This document shows positions 54,571-64,000 of a DNA stretch of 64,000 bases, one piece after another. This DNA comes from Arbacia lixula (taxonomy: Eukaryota; Echinodermata; Echinoidea; Arbacioida; Arbaciidae). A program made the position numbers and the translations under genes. Position 1 is the first letter of the stretch. Every line of letters begins with the position of its first letter. Below the pieces are notes generated by a model that worked only from the letters and a program-made list of their open reading frames with translations, did no database searches and had not been told where the DNA came from. The stretch is taken from contig OZ022589.1 of the NCBI GenBank assembly GCA_963669155.1, forward strand, positions 12,826,848-12,890,847, given 5' to 3'.

Positions 54571-57500
54571 GCCCTCTCTCGTTTTCTCTCTTTCTGACAC
54601 AAACAGGAATGGTGGCAGCGGTGGGATTATCCAACCTACAGTTCGTTGACCTCAACTCTTCCAGGAATCTCTTCATTCTTGGTTTTTCTCTATTTATGGG
54701 CCTCTGTATCCCGACCTGGCTAAACTCTGGCGATAATGTTTCTTACATCGACACAGGTGGGTAAGATATTGAGCTGAATGTCAAGAATATGGCTATAAAT
54801 TAAATATTTAGTATTTCACATGTGGTACTTCCAACACACATTACATAATCATGTGTATCATAAGTGCAGCAAAAAAAGTCAGATTGATTTATTGTTTGTT
54901 TTGGATTGCAATCATAAATAGTACAAACACGTGGATTTAGCTTCGATAACAAGTTATTATTTTGTTAATTTATGTAATAATATTAAGTTATTATTTGTAA
55001 TCATTTTTATTGTGATTTGTTTCTGTAGTGTTTATTTTTAAGTCAGTATGTACATACAAGATATCTTTAACTTCCTCAGTGTAGATACCATAAAACGAGC
55101 AGCAATGTCTCATAAACGAAATATCATTCTTATTACCGTGATGTTTAATATGATTTCGTGGTTGAATGTCATGATGCCTTATCATCAGTATAAAGGACAA
55201 TGTAGCATGTTCTGCTTCATCTAATTCCGTATCACTATAAGCTGCTAATAATCTTTAGCAATTGGCTCCTGTTATTTTACTTTACGCTAAGTATTCATGT
55301 ATTCGTTTAACATAGATGTCGCTATACGTTTCATATCAGTTATGATAAACTCAGAAAATATCTCAATGAAGATGAAGACAATGAAGATAATGATGATGGT
55401 AATTAAACAATAAATCACTTAATTTAGATCCATACTTCACTCTACCCTCAAACTTCATAGAGAGTCAGTGGTAGAGGGCCTTTCGCCGTCCCCGACTCTT
55501 TGTTTTACCCGTGTTATGACAGTTTTGGTGAACCTTAGGTGAAGTTAATTGATGCTGCTGTATTGCTGTTTGTGTATGATAAAAACAACACAGACATACA
55601 CTATAATAGCCATGTGTTTGTTACTTTAAAGGTGTTGATGAGCTAGACCAAATGATCAGTGTACTCCTCAAGACTGGCATGTTCATTGGTGGCTTCTTCG
55701 CCTTCCTCCTGGATAATACTATACCGGGTAAGCCGTCGGTGACCAAAGTTACAGCTCATTTTTCGGATGGTTGAAACGCTTCATAAATTCGTTATTCCAC
55801 AATTTTGTTAATACGAAAATAAAGTAGGGTTTGGTGATTTAAAAATTAAGTAACAAGGCTTGTTAATCCGAACATGATTACTACACCGTTCTTTCAAGTT
55901 AGCTGTTCATGCGCCATTGATTTTCTTTTGGTAAAACATTTCATTCTTAAAGGGCACTATGAAGTCTGGACAAGGAGGAGTTCAAGAAAAAGTTTTTCTC
56001 TTTACCGGATTAACGAAAGGTCGAAATAAAGAAAAGTAAACACTCAAATTGATAACATGAAGGATTTACTTTCATTTTAAAAACATCAGGGAACTTATTA
56101 AGCCGGGGCCCTGAAGATTTATTCATGTGAAAAGGGTCGGAACAACTGACCTCATAGGTCAAAAGGATGAACCCTGGACATCACAAAAATGTTTTGCGGG
56201 CAATGTGTATCCTATGCTTTCCCGCCCAAATCATCACATACGTGACGTTACTACCGGAAAGTCTTTTTTTTTTTCAATAATGGTAGGAACATAATACACG
56301 GTACCATCATAATAAAGGTGTTAGAAAACACATTGATTATCGGACTTGCTTGATACGTTCCGTTTGCCTAGTACATGGCAACATCATCACTGAGTTTGTT
56401 TTACAATGACATTTATGTGAGCGACATCGACGACTTCGGCAAAATGCAACACCTTGAGAACGGGCCCCCGTTTTGAATGACCGAGTTGTGCAGACTGATC
56501 TTTGAATAAGTAGTCTTCCTCTCAAAAGAATGTATGAGTTTACATATTTTTTTTTCATGAGCAAGCACTTAAATTAAAGCTTTACTCAAAGAGATTGGTG
56601 CGAAAATATATGGGTCGGGGGTTTCTCCGATATAGTACACAATACCATTAATCTTGGCAGAGGGTCATGTACTATCTCGAACAAAAGATTTTAAGTCGAG
56701 AGGGGAAATACTTTTATACATGCGAGAGGACACTTTTCAAAAACAGTCTTCAATTAAAACAGACAAGCGGTGTACTATGCGATTGATAGATATGTTGTAA
56801 TCATGGTAATCTCAAGGAGTTAGAGTTGCATTTTCCCAAGGAGGCGGTTTTTCTAACTCGAGATAAGGCACATTAGCACATATAAGGAGTTATGTGGTAA
56901 AGGGGGGGGGGGGGGGGGAGAAAGAGAGAGCGAGAGAGAGAGAGGCAGTGGTAGATAACGGAAATGTAAATAGACCTTGACAGGCGCCACCCGTTCTGTT
57001 CTTTGAGAAACATGAACAATACGATTTAAATGGAAGCAAATGTTCCACATAATAGTACGTTAGCAAACAAATAACCAACGAATTACGTGATTGTTTACAC
57101 AATAATTTGTTTGATAAAATGCACCATATTTTGTTAGAGGATTACGAAAATAAAAACCGATAAAAGACAAAAGAAGTTTTCAACACCGGTAACGTGGCAT
57201 GACGGACAAAATATCGCAAATTCCTGATGCCTAATAGAGCTTTGTGTACTGGCACAACCCTCTATCTTGATAAATATGATTTCCAACTGCTTTTTTTTTC
57301 TCAAGAGCATAGATATTGGGAATGGGGGTGTGTTTTATTTATCATGGGTGGGGAGGGGCGTGTACGATCGTCGTCGTCGATGTCGCCCACATAGCTGTCA
57401 TTGCCAAACAAACTCAATGATGATGCTGCCCATGTACTAGACAAGCGGAACGTACCAAGCAAGTTAAATGGTTGAGCATAATTGAACATGACTGTGTTGT

Positions 57501-59998
57501 AACACCTGTGTTATGACGGTACCGTATTTCATGTTCCTACATTAAAAAAAAAAAAACAGGATTTCTGGTAGTGACGCCACATATGTGATGATTTTGGCGG
57601 GAAAGCATCGGATACACCTTGCCAGCAAAACATGTTTGTGATGTCCACGGTCCATCCTTTCGACCTATGGGGTCAGTTGTTCCGGCCCTTTTCTTATGCA
57701 TTTATTGTTTTGGATCCCTCTCTGTATATCTCAACATGGATAAAGAAGTACAGTTCTACTGGAAAACAATCGAGTATGATTCCTCTTTAAAGGCCGGTCT
57801 TTGTGACGACACGTTTCAGTAAGAAAATGTGGATATACCGGCTAGGTTTTATTCATTTCGAGATTTTAATGAGACACGGAGTTAAATGAATGCATATCGC
57901 CCATGTAGTTTGGACCATGTCTTTTTTTCTTAACACCTTGGTCCGTTATACTTAGAGTAAAGAAGTATTTCATCACATTCATGTATCCATTTACTTATGT
58001 TCAGTCCCATCGTTATTAGTTATACATACGAGGGAAACAAAATCGGTATTTCATCATTACAAGAACATCAAGGTGCGTTCACTTCAAAAGCAATCGCTTT
58101 CTCTTCCCCTTCAGGTACGAGTGAGGAGCGTGGTATTCGTCGATGGCAGGTTTTGAGCGGTGATGGCGTGAATGATGGGGAGCACGAGAACGAAGACGTG
58201 AATGAGCTCGTGTACCAGTGTTACGATCTACCTTTTGGTATGGCATGGATCAGAAGGACAACAGCATTTTCTCTACTGCCTTTCAGCCCGACGTTCCGCG
58301 GCTGGAAGTGCCAAGTTCGCTGTGGTCGGACATCAGGTATGTTTCCTCATTCAGCTCCGCCCCCCCCCCCCCCCCACCTCATCTTGCACTTTTTTTCTTT
58401 TACATTGTTGCTGTATTTTGATATACTACACTTTACACAAGTTCCACTGTCGAGACACGACGATATCATTTTCATTCAATAAACATTTGTTCATCCTTTC
58501 AGATTAATATCATTCATAGTGGGTCGATTAAGCTAGTACATGCATTCCTACAATCAGGACAATTACTTATCACATTCATGAATTCCTGCCTTCATTTCTG
58601 ATTTTCTCCATTTATTCATCCATCCCTGTATTCATGTAGGGTCCATATTAGAATTGATCCCAGTGATACCTCACTTAGCGTGAAATGAAATCGTGTCCCA
58701 AAGTTTGCGATATTTCCACGCATCTCACTTCATGACGCAAAAGTTTGAAAGTGTATGTAACAGCTGTTTATAGTTACTGTACTTAGTTTGATTAAACCAT
58801 GCGACCGACTGGATTAAATCGGAAGGGGCTTACTGTGTGTCATGTCCAAAATCAATTGTCATGCCCCTGGTGAATTATTTCACTATTGATACACACTAAT
58901 CCTATAAGGCAAAATTTTGTTTGGCACGAAAGGGGTCAATAGCCGAGTCTACATAATAAGCCACTTCGAAATTGCAATTTGCGCATGAGCAGATTATTGC
59001 TGGTAGAAAATAACCTCAGGTCAATTTCACTACTCACAGAACAAAATGGGAATTCATTAGATAGTCGACCACCTTTCAAAAAATTATCATGCAAATATGG
59101 CAAGAGCTATAAGCTCTGAGAAAATGGTGAAAGAACATTCCACCATGTGCATCTGCTTCTATTGTTGTTCCGGGCACACTGTTACATCCATCATCCAACA
59201 CAGCTTCACGAAAAAAAAATCCCAGTCAGCAGTCTCGTAGTAATTATTCAATGGATTGTCCAACCATGGTGTAATAAGCCAGTTCGTAATTACAATTTGC
59301 GCATGAGCAGATGGAGGTCATAGTGACCAAACCAGCTTGTTGGTTTTTAAATCACTGAGATAAGCATCATCATTAATAAGTTATTTTAGAATATGCTTGT
59401 TATCCAATTTATAAAAGAACACCAAGGTGTTCAATCATGGGGTATTTGACAACAGGCCAAACGACAACAATTAGTTTACAATAAACAATGTAATAGAAGC
59501 TTTCCCAATTGTTCACAGACCGTAGCCTACTATTCTTGTCACTTGTTTTGAGATGGTTCCTTTATTAGAGGTTGAATATCCCCAATTGCTATGTCGGGTA
59601 AGCACATTACGTAACATCTCCTTTTGAAATAATATATTAATCAACTGCTTATCCTAATGAAAAAGGGAAAGGTCATAGTGACCAAACTTGCTCCAGAGCT
59701 AACTACGAACTGGTGTATTACGAACTGGTCTATTGACACTTGGTTTGTGTAACTGATTGTGTTAAGTCTACCATGTCTACAGCATGCACATATTATTCAC
59801 GTTTTGCTTTCAAAGTCTACTTGATCGTTGTTACTTCTATTATCAAGATATTCCGTGTGAAATGTGATGTTTCTCTACTTTCTTTCTTCTGCCTCAGTTG
59901 TGTACGACGATGTCATCACAAGCCGCAGCCAATCGTCAAGCTCGTCACCACATCCGTTGTCGCCAGCGTGTACGTTTCAGACTGGGTATTCGCGATGA
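42240..59998 (+). CDS. SLC23/NAT-family permease (SVCT/nucleobase transporter-like)
   Basis: The 14 exons are 42240-42284, 44457-44732, 46919-47076, 48103-48194, 49604-49701, 50728-50873, 52091-52211, 53081-53237, 53577-53830, 54127-54256, 54607-54756, 55632-55727, 58115-58336 and 59898-59998. They sum to 2046 bases, exactly 682 codons with the TGA, and every junction keeps frame. The protein (681 residues) shows [59 protein letters not shown] and the NAT signature [10 protein letters not shown]. It ends with [14 protein letters not shown] and a longer-than-usual Ser-rich tail. The family moves ascorbate or nucleobases with Na+ or H+ across the plasma membrane through about 14 membrane segments. 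Two motif residues depart from vertebrate ascorbate carriers (see findings). Intron 2 is GC-AG. Confidence 0.93.
42348..42495. mobile_element. MITE-like element in SLC23 intron 1
   Basis: The ends CCGTAACATAAA and TTTATGTTACGG are inverted copies and continue into the palindromic GCGATCAATCGC/GCGATTGATCGC inner repeats. It is about 148 bp and non-coding. Confidence 0.75.
43514..43660. mobile_element. fold-back element in SLC23 intron 1
   Basis: The arms match as AGTCATGTCCGCTTCCGGT against ACCGGAAGCAGACATGACT, and further out ATTCGGATTTT against AAAATCCGAATT and AATGCAC against GTGCATT. The centre is near 43588. A related hairpin is in intron 8 (53352-53402). Confidence 0.8.
44031..44290. 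repeat. (CTT)n pyrimidine tract
   Basis: About 260 bp of near-pure CTT with TTG and GTT interruptions, ending 170 bp before the exon 2 acceptor. A strand-asymmetric homopyrimidine mirror repeat of this kind can form triplex DNA. Confidence 0.95.
44457..44732 (+). CDS. SLC23 exon 2
   Basis: 92 codons. A variable cytosolic N-terminus is followed by [20 protein letters not shown], the entry to the first membrane segment. The donor is GCAAGT rather than GT. Confidence 0.85.
45779..45817. repeat. (TCTA)n microsatellite
   Basis: It abuts the 3' end of the minus-strand LINE relic, so it probably began as the element's 3' tail. Confidence 0.9.
45818..46130 (-). pseudogene. LINE C-terminal relic
   Basis: Minus-strand translation gives [40 protein letters not shown], a broken stretch, then [16 protein letters not shown] and a stop. 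This is the usual C-terminus of a large group of invertebrate endonuclease-RT LINEs. At least one stop and a frameshift interrupt it. A TAGA microsatellite follows the stop. Confidence 0.75.
46758..46809. repeat. 26-bp tandem repeat x 2 within an ATT/GGT-rich tract
   Basis: GGTATATTAGCATTGTTATT plus GATATT is repeated exactly twice. The wider region 46560-46870 is a cryptic simple repeat just upstream of exon 3. Confidence 0.85.
46919..47076 (+). CDS. SLC23 exon 3
   Basis: Encodes [16 protein letters not shown] and [20 protein letters not shown], membrane segments 1-3. The NAT QH motif at the exon 2/3 junction reads QQ. Confidence 0.92.
47403..47465. repeat. dispersed repeat, intron 3 copy
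   Basis: GCAAATATTGTGCCAATTTG and AAGAGCAAAAGTATGATTTC match 48447-48505 in intron 4 in the same orientation. Confidence 0.75.
48103..48194 (+). CDS. SLC23 exon 4
   Basis: Encodes [20 protein letters not shown], a highly conserved SVCT segment. Confidence 0.92.
48447..48505. repeat. dispersed repeat, intron 4 copy
   Basis: Contains GCAAATATTGTGCCAATTTG and AAGAGCAAAATTATGATTTC, matching the copy in intron 3. Both begin with GACGTCAAAA. Confidence 0.75.
49604..49701 (+). CDS. SLC23 exon 5
   Basis: Encodes the extracellular loop with NAST and NRT N-glycosylation sequons, then [16 protein letters not shown]. Confidence 0.92.
50130..50700. repeat. alternating direct and inverted repeat in SLC23 intron 5
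   Basis: A unit with ATTCAATGTCATGTTTT and a C-rich tract appears near 50130, 50310, inverted near 50465-50610, and again after 50610. Pyrimidine-rich runs separate the copies. Confidence 0.65.
50728..50873 (+). CDS. SLC23 exon 6
   Basis: Encodes [20 protein letters not shown] and [15 protein letters not shown]. Its last 3 bases and donor are duplicated downstream at 51301-51313. Confidence 0.92.
50884..51300 (-). mobile_element. tRNA-derived SINE-like insertion (partial dimer) in SLC23 intron 6
   Basis: On the minus strand the head reads GCGTGGTTAAGTCGCTGCCC (A-box like) and GGTTCAAATCCC (B-box), so the element is tRNA-derived. A 112-bp body is present twice and reads identically (50885-50996 and 51189-51300). 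The insertion is bordered by 13-bp direct repeats AATGTAAGTATCT at 50871-50883 and 51301-51313, the expected target duplication. That duplication contains the splice donor of exon 6. Confidence 0.8.
52091..52211 (+). CDS. SLC23 exon 7
   Basis: Encodes [18 protein letters not shown] and a Cys/Arg-rich cytosolic loop ending at FKLFP. Confidence 0.92.
52645..52985 (-). repeat. dispersed repeat, inverted copy in SLC23 intron 7
   Basis: In reverse complement it shares AATAAGCCA, GCGCATGAGCAGAT, GTGAAAGAACATTCCA, CCATCATCCAACACAGCT and ACCATGGTGTAA, in order, with 58960-59275. Confidence 0.8.
53081..53237 (+). CDS. SLC23 exon 8
   Basis: Encodes [20 protein letters not shown] and [12 protein letters not shown], conserved in SVCT proteins. 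Confidence 0.92.
53352..53402. repeat. short hairpin related to 43514-43660
   Basis: TTGCTTCCGGTATCATACAC and its partner GGAAGCGGACATAA mirror the core of the intron 1 fold-back. Confidence 0.55.
53577..53830 (+). CDS. SLC23 exon 9 (substrate-site exon)
   Basis: Encodes [16 protein letters not shown], with the conserved Glu and Asp of the NAT transport core, and the NAT signature [10 protein letters not shown] at its end. Confidence 0.95.
54127..54256 (+). CDS. SLC23 exon 10
   Basis: Encodes [18 protein letters not shown], then [18 protein letters not shown]. Confidence 0.93.
54410..54565. repeat. (CT)n tract in SLC23 intron 10
   Basis: About 155 bp of CT repeats fills nearly half of a 350-bp intron and ends about 40 bp before the exon 11 acceptor. 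Confidence 0.95.
54607..54756 (+). CDS. SLC23 exon 11
   Basis: Encodes [20 protein letters not shown] and [13 protein letters not shown]. The acceptor follows a long CT tract. Confidence 0.93.
55632..55727 (+). CDS. SLC23 exon 12
   Basis: Encodes [20 protein letters not shown] and [11 protein letters not shown], the last membrane segments. Confidence 0.92.
56120..57700. mobile_element. element with about 310-330-bp inverted arms in SLC23 intron 12
   Basis: The left arm 56120-56430 and right arm 57370-57700 are inverted copies at roughly 75-80% identity by eye. They share CGTCGATGTCG, GTCATTG, TGATGATG, CATGTACTAG, CGGAACGTA, GCGGGAAAGCAT and GTCAGTTGTTCC. The 940-bp centre has no long frame. 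Confidence 0.85.
58115..58336 (+). CDS. SLC23 exon 13
   Basis: Encodes [10 protein letters not shown], an acidic insert ([11 protein letters not shown]), and the conserved [14 protein letters not shown] segment. Confidence 0.88.
58960..59310 (+). repeat. dispersed repeat, copy in SLC23 intron 13
   Basis: It matches the intron 7 copy in opposite orientation. Its opening (AATTGCAATTTGCGCATGAG) restarts at about 59290 as AATTACAATTTGCGCATGAG, so part of a second unit follows. Confidence 0.8.
59898..59998 (+). CDS. SLC23 exon 14 (stop)
   Basis: Encodes [20 protein letters not shown] and a short tail before TGA at 59996-59998. The phase agrees with exon 13. Confidence 0.75.
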
Positions 59999-60384
59999 AC
60001 CAACAGTGGACCGCCAGGAGGTCGACGGTGACCTAGAGCACCGGTCAACTTCTCACGAATGTGGAAGCCGGATGATAATAACAATAGCTAACCATGGTCA
60101 CCAGATGTTACGTAACAGTTTCCATTGTTTTTAGGGCACTTTTTGTTTTGCTTTCTAAGTTACGTAAGATATTGACGTCTTCAATATCACTCACAAAGAA
60201 AGCAGCACAGTTAAATGTCGGTTTTAACTCTTTAAGAAGACCAGAAATGACCCCTTTGGATTTTAATGTTGGCAAACCTGATGTGACATGACATTAACAA
60301 ATATACAATTATTCAGGTTTTATATAATATATATAATATAGTATTATATTATATTATATTGAAAATGAATGTGCTGTATTTAGG

Positions 60385-60584
60385 NNNNNNNNNNNNNNNN
60401 NNNNNNNNNNNNNNNNNNNNNNNNNNNNNNNNNNNNNNNNNNNNNNNNNNNNNNNNNNNNNNNNNNNNNNNNNNNNNNNNNNNNNNNNNNNNNNNNNNNN
60501 NNNNNNNNNNNNNNNNNNNNNNNNNNNNNNNNNNNNNNNNNNNNNNNNNNNNNNNNNNNNNNNNNNNNNNNNNNNNNNNNNNNN
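60385..60584. other. assembly gap (200 N)
   Basis: Exactly 200 undetermined bases, probably a gap of nominal length. An AT-rich TATA/ATATT repeat lies just to its left. Confidence 0.99.
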
Positions 60585-60589
60585 AAAAA

Positions 60590-60765
60590 TGCCTTAACTC
60601 TTTTGTGTGCTACATGTGACTTTATTTAGAAATAATACACAAAGATTTTCATCTGGCACACAAAGGGTTAAAGGCGCATAAAGAGTTAACTGCTTCTCTG
60701 CCAGATACTGCGAATGGTGTGTATTACCATTGCAAACATGCCTCAATGGCGCGTAAAGAGTTAAA
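60590..60765. repeat. short repeats with AAAGAGTTAA
   Basis: GCGCATAAAGAGTTAA, GCGCGTAAAGAGTTAA, CACACAAAGGGTTAA and the reverse TTAACTCTTTTGTGTGC recur. Similar CACACAAGGAGTTAA occurs near 27910. Confidence 0.65.
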
Positions 60766-60769
60766 TAGG

Positions 60770-62900
60770 ATCAACACTCCCAGTACTATAGGCACTTGAC
60801 ATGTGTTTTAAGTCGATTGGTGTTCAATGGTTTGGTACAGGGAGGATGAAGAGACGTTCTTCAACCATGTCACCAACTGTTAGATGAGTGCACATAATGT
60901 AGGTGTATTAAATCTCTCAGTACCAAGTGAGGAAAGGCCCGCTGCATTTCATGCACCAATATTTTGCGAGGGCTTATTACTTGTCCTCAAGAGATTTGTT
61001 TAACGTGACCACTGTCATAACTTAACTATCATAAACTATCAAGCTAAAATTGCCAAGCATATGTGAGTGCTTGTCCTTTCAATAAAAAAATGTCCCCGGG
61101 TGTACTCCATACTTAACATCAATATGAATAAATCCCCAAAATATATGATTACTGACTTATACAGTGGAATTTCTCTAATCTAGCATTTTTTATAATCATT
61201 ATGTGACGAGCAGATACGAACTAATAGCGCCATTTCAAGTCCTAAAGTACTCATACCTGGCCAGTTTCTTTAACCATAATCCTAATTTAGTCTAGTAATA
61301 CAGACCCGCTTGAATGATAACATGCTAATTTACTTAATACATTTATATCGCAACAGTCATGTTACGTAATAGAAAAAATAATAATAAATAAAAAAAAAAA
61401 TCTTTCTTCACGAAAGATCTTAGTTTTTCGATACAAGTACAATTATAGGTTAACTTATTGTCTGCATTATTAGTATAGTTGTGAAAATGTATATTTTAAG
61501 ACTACGTATTTATAACGCACAGTCAATGAAAGACGACACACAGTCCGCCCCCCCCTTTAAAACAGTTTTCCCAACGACCTTGAGCTTTTCGGTTCTACAC
61601 GTCGGGAGGATTCATTTTAGGGTTACCAAAGAACCTCTTTTATAAGCTCTCCTTTGATGTAAACATGATCATTTTCTGCAAGCGGATGCATGCATTATTT
61701 ACTGATTACAAAATTGTGTGGTAAGGTAGAGCCATAAAGGTTGTTTATCAGATGACTGGCATGACATACAATAGGAGAGGGAAGTAAGCGATTTCAACCA
61801 CGAAAAAGGGAAGATAAGGGAGGTACTGTAATAAATACTCTTTATGAGAGTATACTGTTGAATTTGACTGTTTGGTAAACTTCTGAATAAACTAAATTAC
61901 AATGACGCTGAAGATATCAAAAGCAGATATGTTTGTTTTGTGGGGGTGTGAGAATATGTGTTTCTTTGTTAATATTGTGAAATCTCTAATCGGAATTCAT
62001 ATGACCACATCCTCGTGGGGCGTACGTGCCTGTGCGTATGGGACGTGTGGAGAAAAACTACCTCTTGATGGTTTGAATTTTCGTTGTACTTTTTTTTTTT
62101 TTAACCCTAATCAGTGGAGTATGCCCATTGGGATTGTACACAAAATCACAAAAGTGAGCCGAATTTTGGCATGACATCGTCTGGTGAATATGATCCCACG
62201 TCGCAATGGTATACCCGGTTGTCATTATTTTGGTCACAAAAGTTGCACAAGACTACGAGGAAAATGTAATAAAATCTCGTGGGGATCTTTTCGCGTGTAA
62301 AAAAAGATTGCGCAAAAGGTTCAGGGGGATATTATGCGACCCCCCCCCCCCCCCCTGGTCTGATTAGGGTTAATCTTTCATTCCAAATGTTGTGACATGT
62401 CTATATCTGAACAATTCACTCTACATTCATAACGTTGTTATCACTGTCAGCGGACCGATGCGTGCCATAGCACATAACGGTCTCATCCGGTCTCTAAGCC
62501 TATAGGTTTAGGACGACCTGACCAAAACCTCCTCAAAATCTCGCGATCACTATGATTTCGCTTAAAGTCAGTTTTTAGTTTTATTATTGGGAGGGAAGTT
62601 CTGATACTGCATCTCCTTCCATTTCCGTGTTTGTTTGTTTTTTTACAAAAGTGTATTTCTTGACCTGCAAAAGGGAGGGACCCTGTTTTTAATTGTGGAA
62701 CATTCATAAAGCTGTCTGCAAATGCATTTTACGCACACAAAAGGCTGGTGACCTGACGCACACGCCCACAAATAATAATGAAGTCGTGATCATGGGGAAA
62801 TCGCCGACTCCGTTTTTCTAGTTTTATTGTACACACTTATCGCGTGCGTAAAAGAAGGTCTTAAACAATTTGCTCGTGAAATTCAACCCTTTTATGACTT
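60770..62900. other. no gene recognised
   Basis: AT-rich sequence with short frames only, an A run at 61382-61400 and a C run at 62341-62355. Confidence 0.5.
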
Positions 62901-62968
62901 AGCATTTTGGGAGGAAGTTTTAACTCAATCAATCCAGGAGAACAGTCCAACGTCTGCTAGGGATAGAC

Positions 62969-63190
62969 ATGCCTTCTCTTGATGATCTATATACGGAGTG
63001 TGTATGTTCTAAACTCAAACAGATAATGAATGATCCAACCCATCCACCTAATGGGAGCCTTAAGATAAACCGCTCAGGTATACGTCTGTGCGCTCTACGT
63101 ACACTACAAAAAATCGCTTCAGGCAATCACTCGTTGCTAATACCATTCATCTGTACAACGTAAGAGTCAGAAGGTATTTTACTCAAATGT
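62969..63190 (+). pseudogene. LINE C-terminal relic
   Basis: Translation shows LKQIMNDPTHPPNGSLKI, then NRSGIRLCALRT, and after a frame change TIHLYNVRVRRYF. The DPTHP...SG...(S/L)xxP...LYN pattern is common at LINE RT C-termini. It has decayed. Confidence 0.5.
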
Positions 63191-63551
63191 AACATATCGT
63201 TTCATAGACATTGGTTTAAAGCCCCAGGTTTATTCGAATCATAAGTAATTGAAACGTAGATGAAAAGTTATACTCGGTACTTTTATTTAATTCGGTAGTT
63301 TGATTTAATGAATGCGTGCATCGGTTCTTTGAATTGATTAATGTATGCTCTCTAACGTAAGAGTCAGAAGGTATTTTACTCAAATGTAACATATCATTTC
63401 ATAGACATTGGTTTAAAGCCCCAGGTTTATTCGAATCATAAGTAATTGAAACGTAGATGAAAAGTTATACTCGGTACTTTACTTTAATTCGGTAGTTTGA
63501 TTTAATGAATGCGTGCATCGGTTCTTTGAATTGATTAATGTATGCTCTCTA
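63158..63551. repeat. 197-bp tandem duplication
   Basis: The units 63158-63354 and 63355-63551 differ at only a few positions by eye (for example ATATCG/ATATCA). Both start ACGTAAGAGTCAGAAGG and end TATGCTCTCTA. Confidence 0.95.
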
Positions 63552-63559
63552 CCATAATA

Positions 63560-63778
63560 AGGTTAATGGATATTTTATGGATCCAGGACTTCCTCAGTAA
63601 CAGGCGACATGAAGTTAACATGGGTAACGTTCAATTAAGCGTGAAAATCTTAAAGACAGGAGCACCTCAAGGTTGCGTCCTTTCCCCAATTTTATTATCT
63701 TTATACACCAGCAATTACCAGTGTTCGCCAAATGAGTGTAGCATCATGCAGATTATATTATTGGAAACAATTTGGTAA
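63560..63778 (+). pseudogene. LINE reverse-transcriptase fragment
   Basis: Reads WIQDFLSNRRHEVNMGN and KTGAPQGCVLSPILLSLYTS, RT motif B and its approach. The expected YADD/FADD segment is lost to frameshift. It belongs to the same decayed LINE class as the relic just upstream. Confidence 0.7.
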
Positions 63779-64000
63779 TTATTGGATATATTCGAATGTA
63801 GACTTTAGTCGCTTCCAAGGTAAACAAATATCCCGTTTCGCTGTTGCTAAAAATTGTATACAAGTTTCCTTAAGGTATACAGCTGATCCATGCTAAATTT
63901 CATGACCTTTGTAAGAGGGATACACTATTCTTAGCGTGGCACCTCATTAGACAGATTGGCAATTACGTCCTTCTGCTTCAGACCAATCCAAAACCTCTTC

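Noticed and set aside
54287-54764. Ser/Leu-rich frames
   Set aside because: They are produced by the CT repeat in intron 10; only 54607-54756 is exon.
1-64000. CRISPR array, toxin-antitoxin or prokaryotic operon
   Set aside because: No regularly spaced short repeats with unique spacers or bacterial gene organisation; the window is intron-bearing eukaryotic DNA.

Overview
The window reads as nuclear DNA of a marine invertebrate animal. Genes are split by GT-AG introns, simple repeats and long C/G homopolymer runs are frequent, and several metazoan transposon classes are present. A Mag-type Gypsy element, CR1-like LINEs and an SLC23-family transporter fit an invertebrate deuterostome such as an echinoderm, but that assignment is inference.

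Layout. (1) 476-4687 (+): the 3' exons of an unnamed gene; the first visible exon looks like a single-strand nucleic-acid-binding OB-fold, and the 5' end lies outside the window. (2) 4732-10380: transposon-rich ground. It holds tandem copies of a CACTGTAAAAAATA-ended element, a 1.5 kb element with perfect 24-bp inverted ends carrying a THAP-like relic and telomere-like repeats, and a 5'-truncated LINE reverse transcriptase on the minus strand. (3) 10628-14064 (-): four exons of an Obg-family GTPase closest to GTPBP10. The series stops just after the P-loop exon; the remaining G-domain exons are not seen. (4) 14431-22680: a fold-back repeat, a duplicated NRF1/YY1-like module, a near-intact two-ORF CR1-like LINE (17439-21571) and a large fold-back element. 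The LINE and fold-back appear to have split one copy of the duplicated module. (5) 22680-33700: about 11 kb without a recognisable gene, made of repeats, inverted duplications and homopolymer runs. (6) 33709-41409 (-): a complete young Ty3/Gypsy element with identical 170-bp LTRs, a 5-bp target duplication, a primer site matching tRNA-Ser and one unbroken 1419-residue gag-pol frame. (7) 42240-59998 (+): a complete 14-exon SLC23/NAT permease gene whose exon phases all agree and give 681 residues. (8) 60000-64000: a 200-base assembly gap, short repeats, LINE relics and a 197-bp tandem duplication.

The three host genes look functionally unrelated (nucleic-acid binding, ribosome/mitochondrial GTPase, membrane transport). 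The main biology here is how mobile DNA has shaped them. A SINE-like insertion duplicated the splice donor of SLC23 exon 6. Inverted repeats flank SLC23 exons 8-13. Two MITE-like elements press against a 92-bp GTPBP10 exon. I did not find a defence system, CRISPR array or other wholly new multi-gene system. The strongest leads are the SLC23 substrate-motif changes, the duplicated splice donor, the truncated GTPBP10 and MITE families with telomere-like cores.
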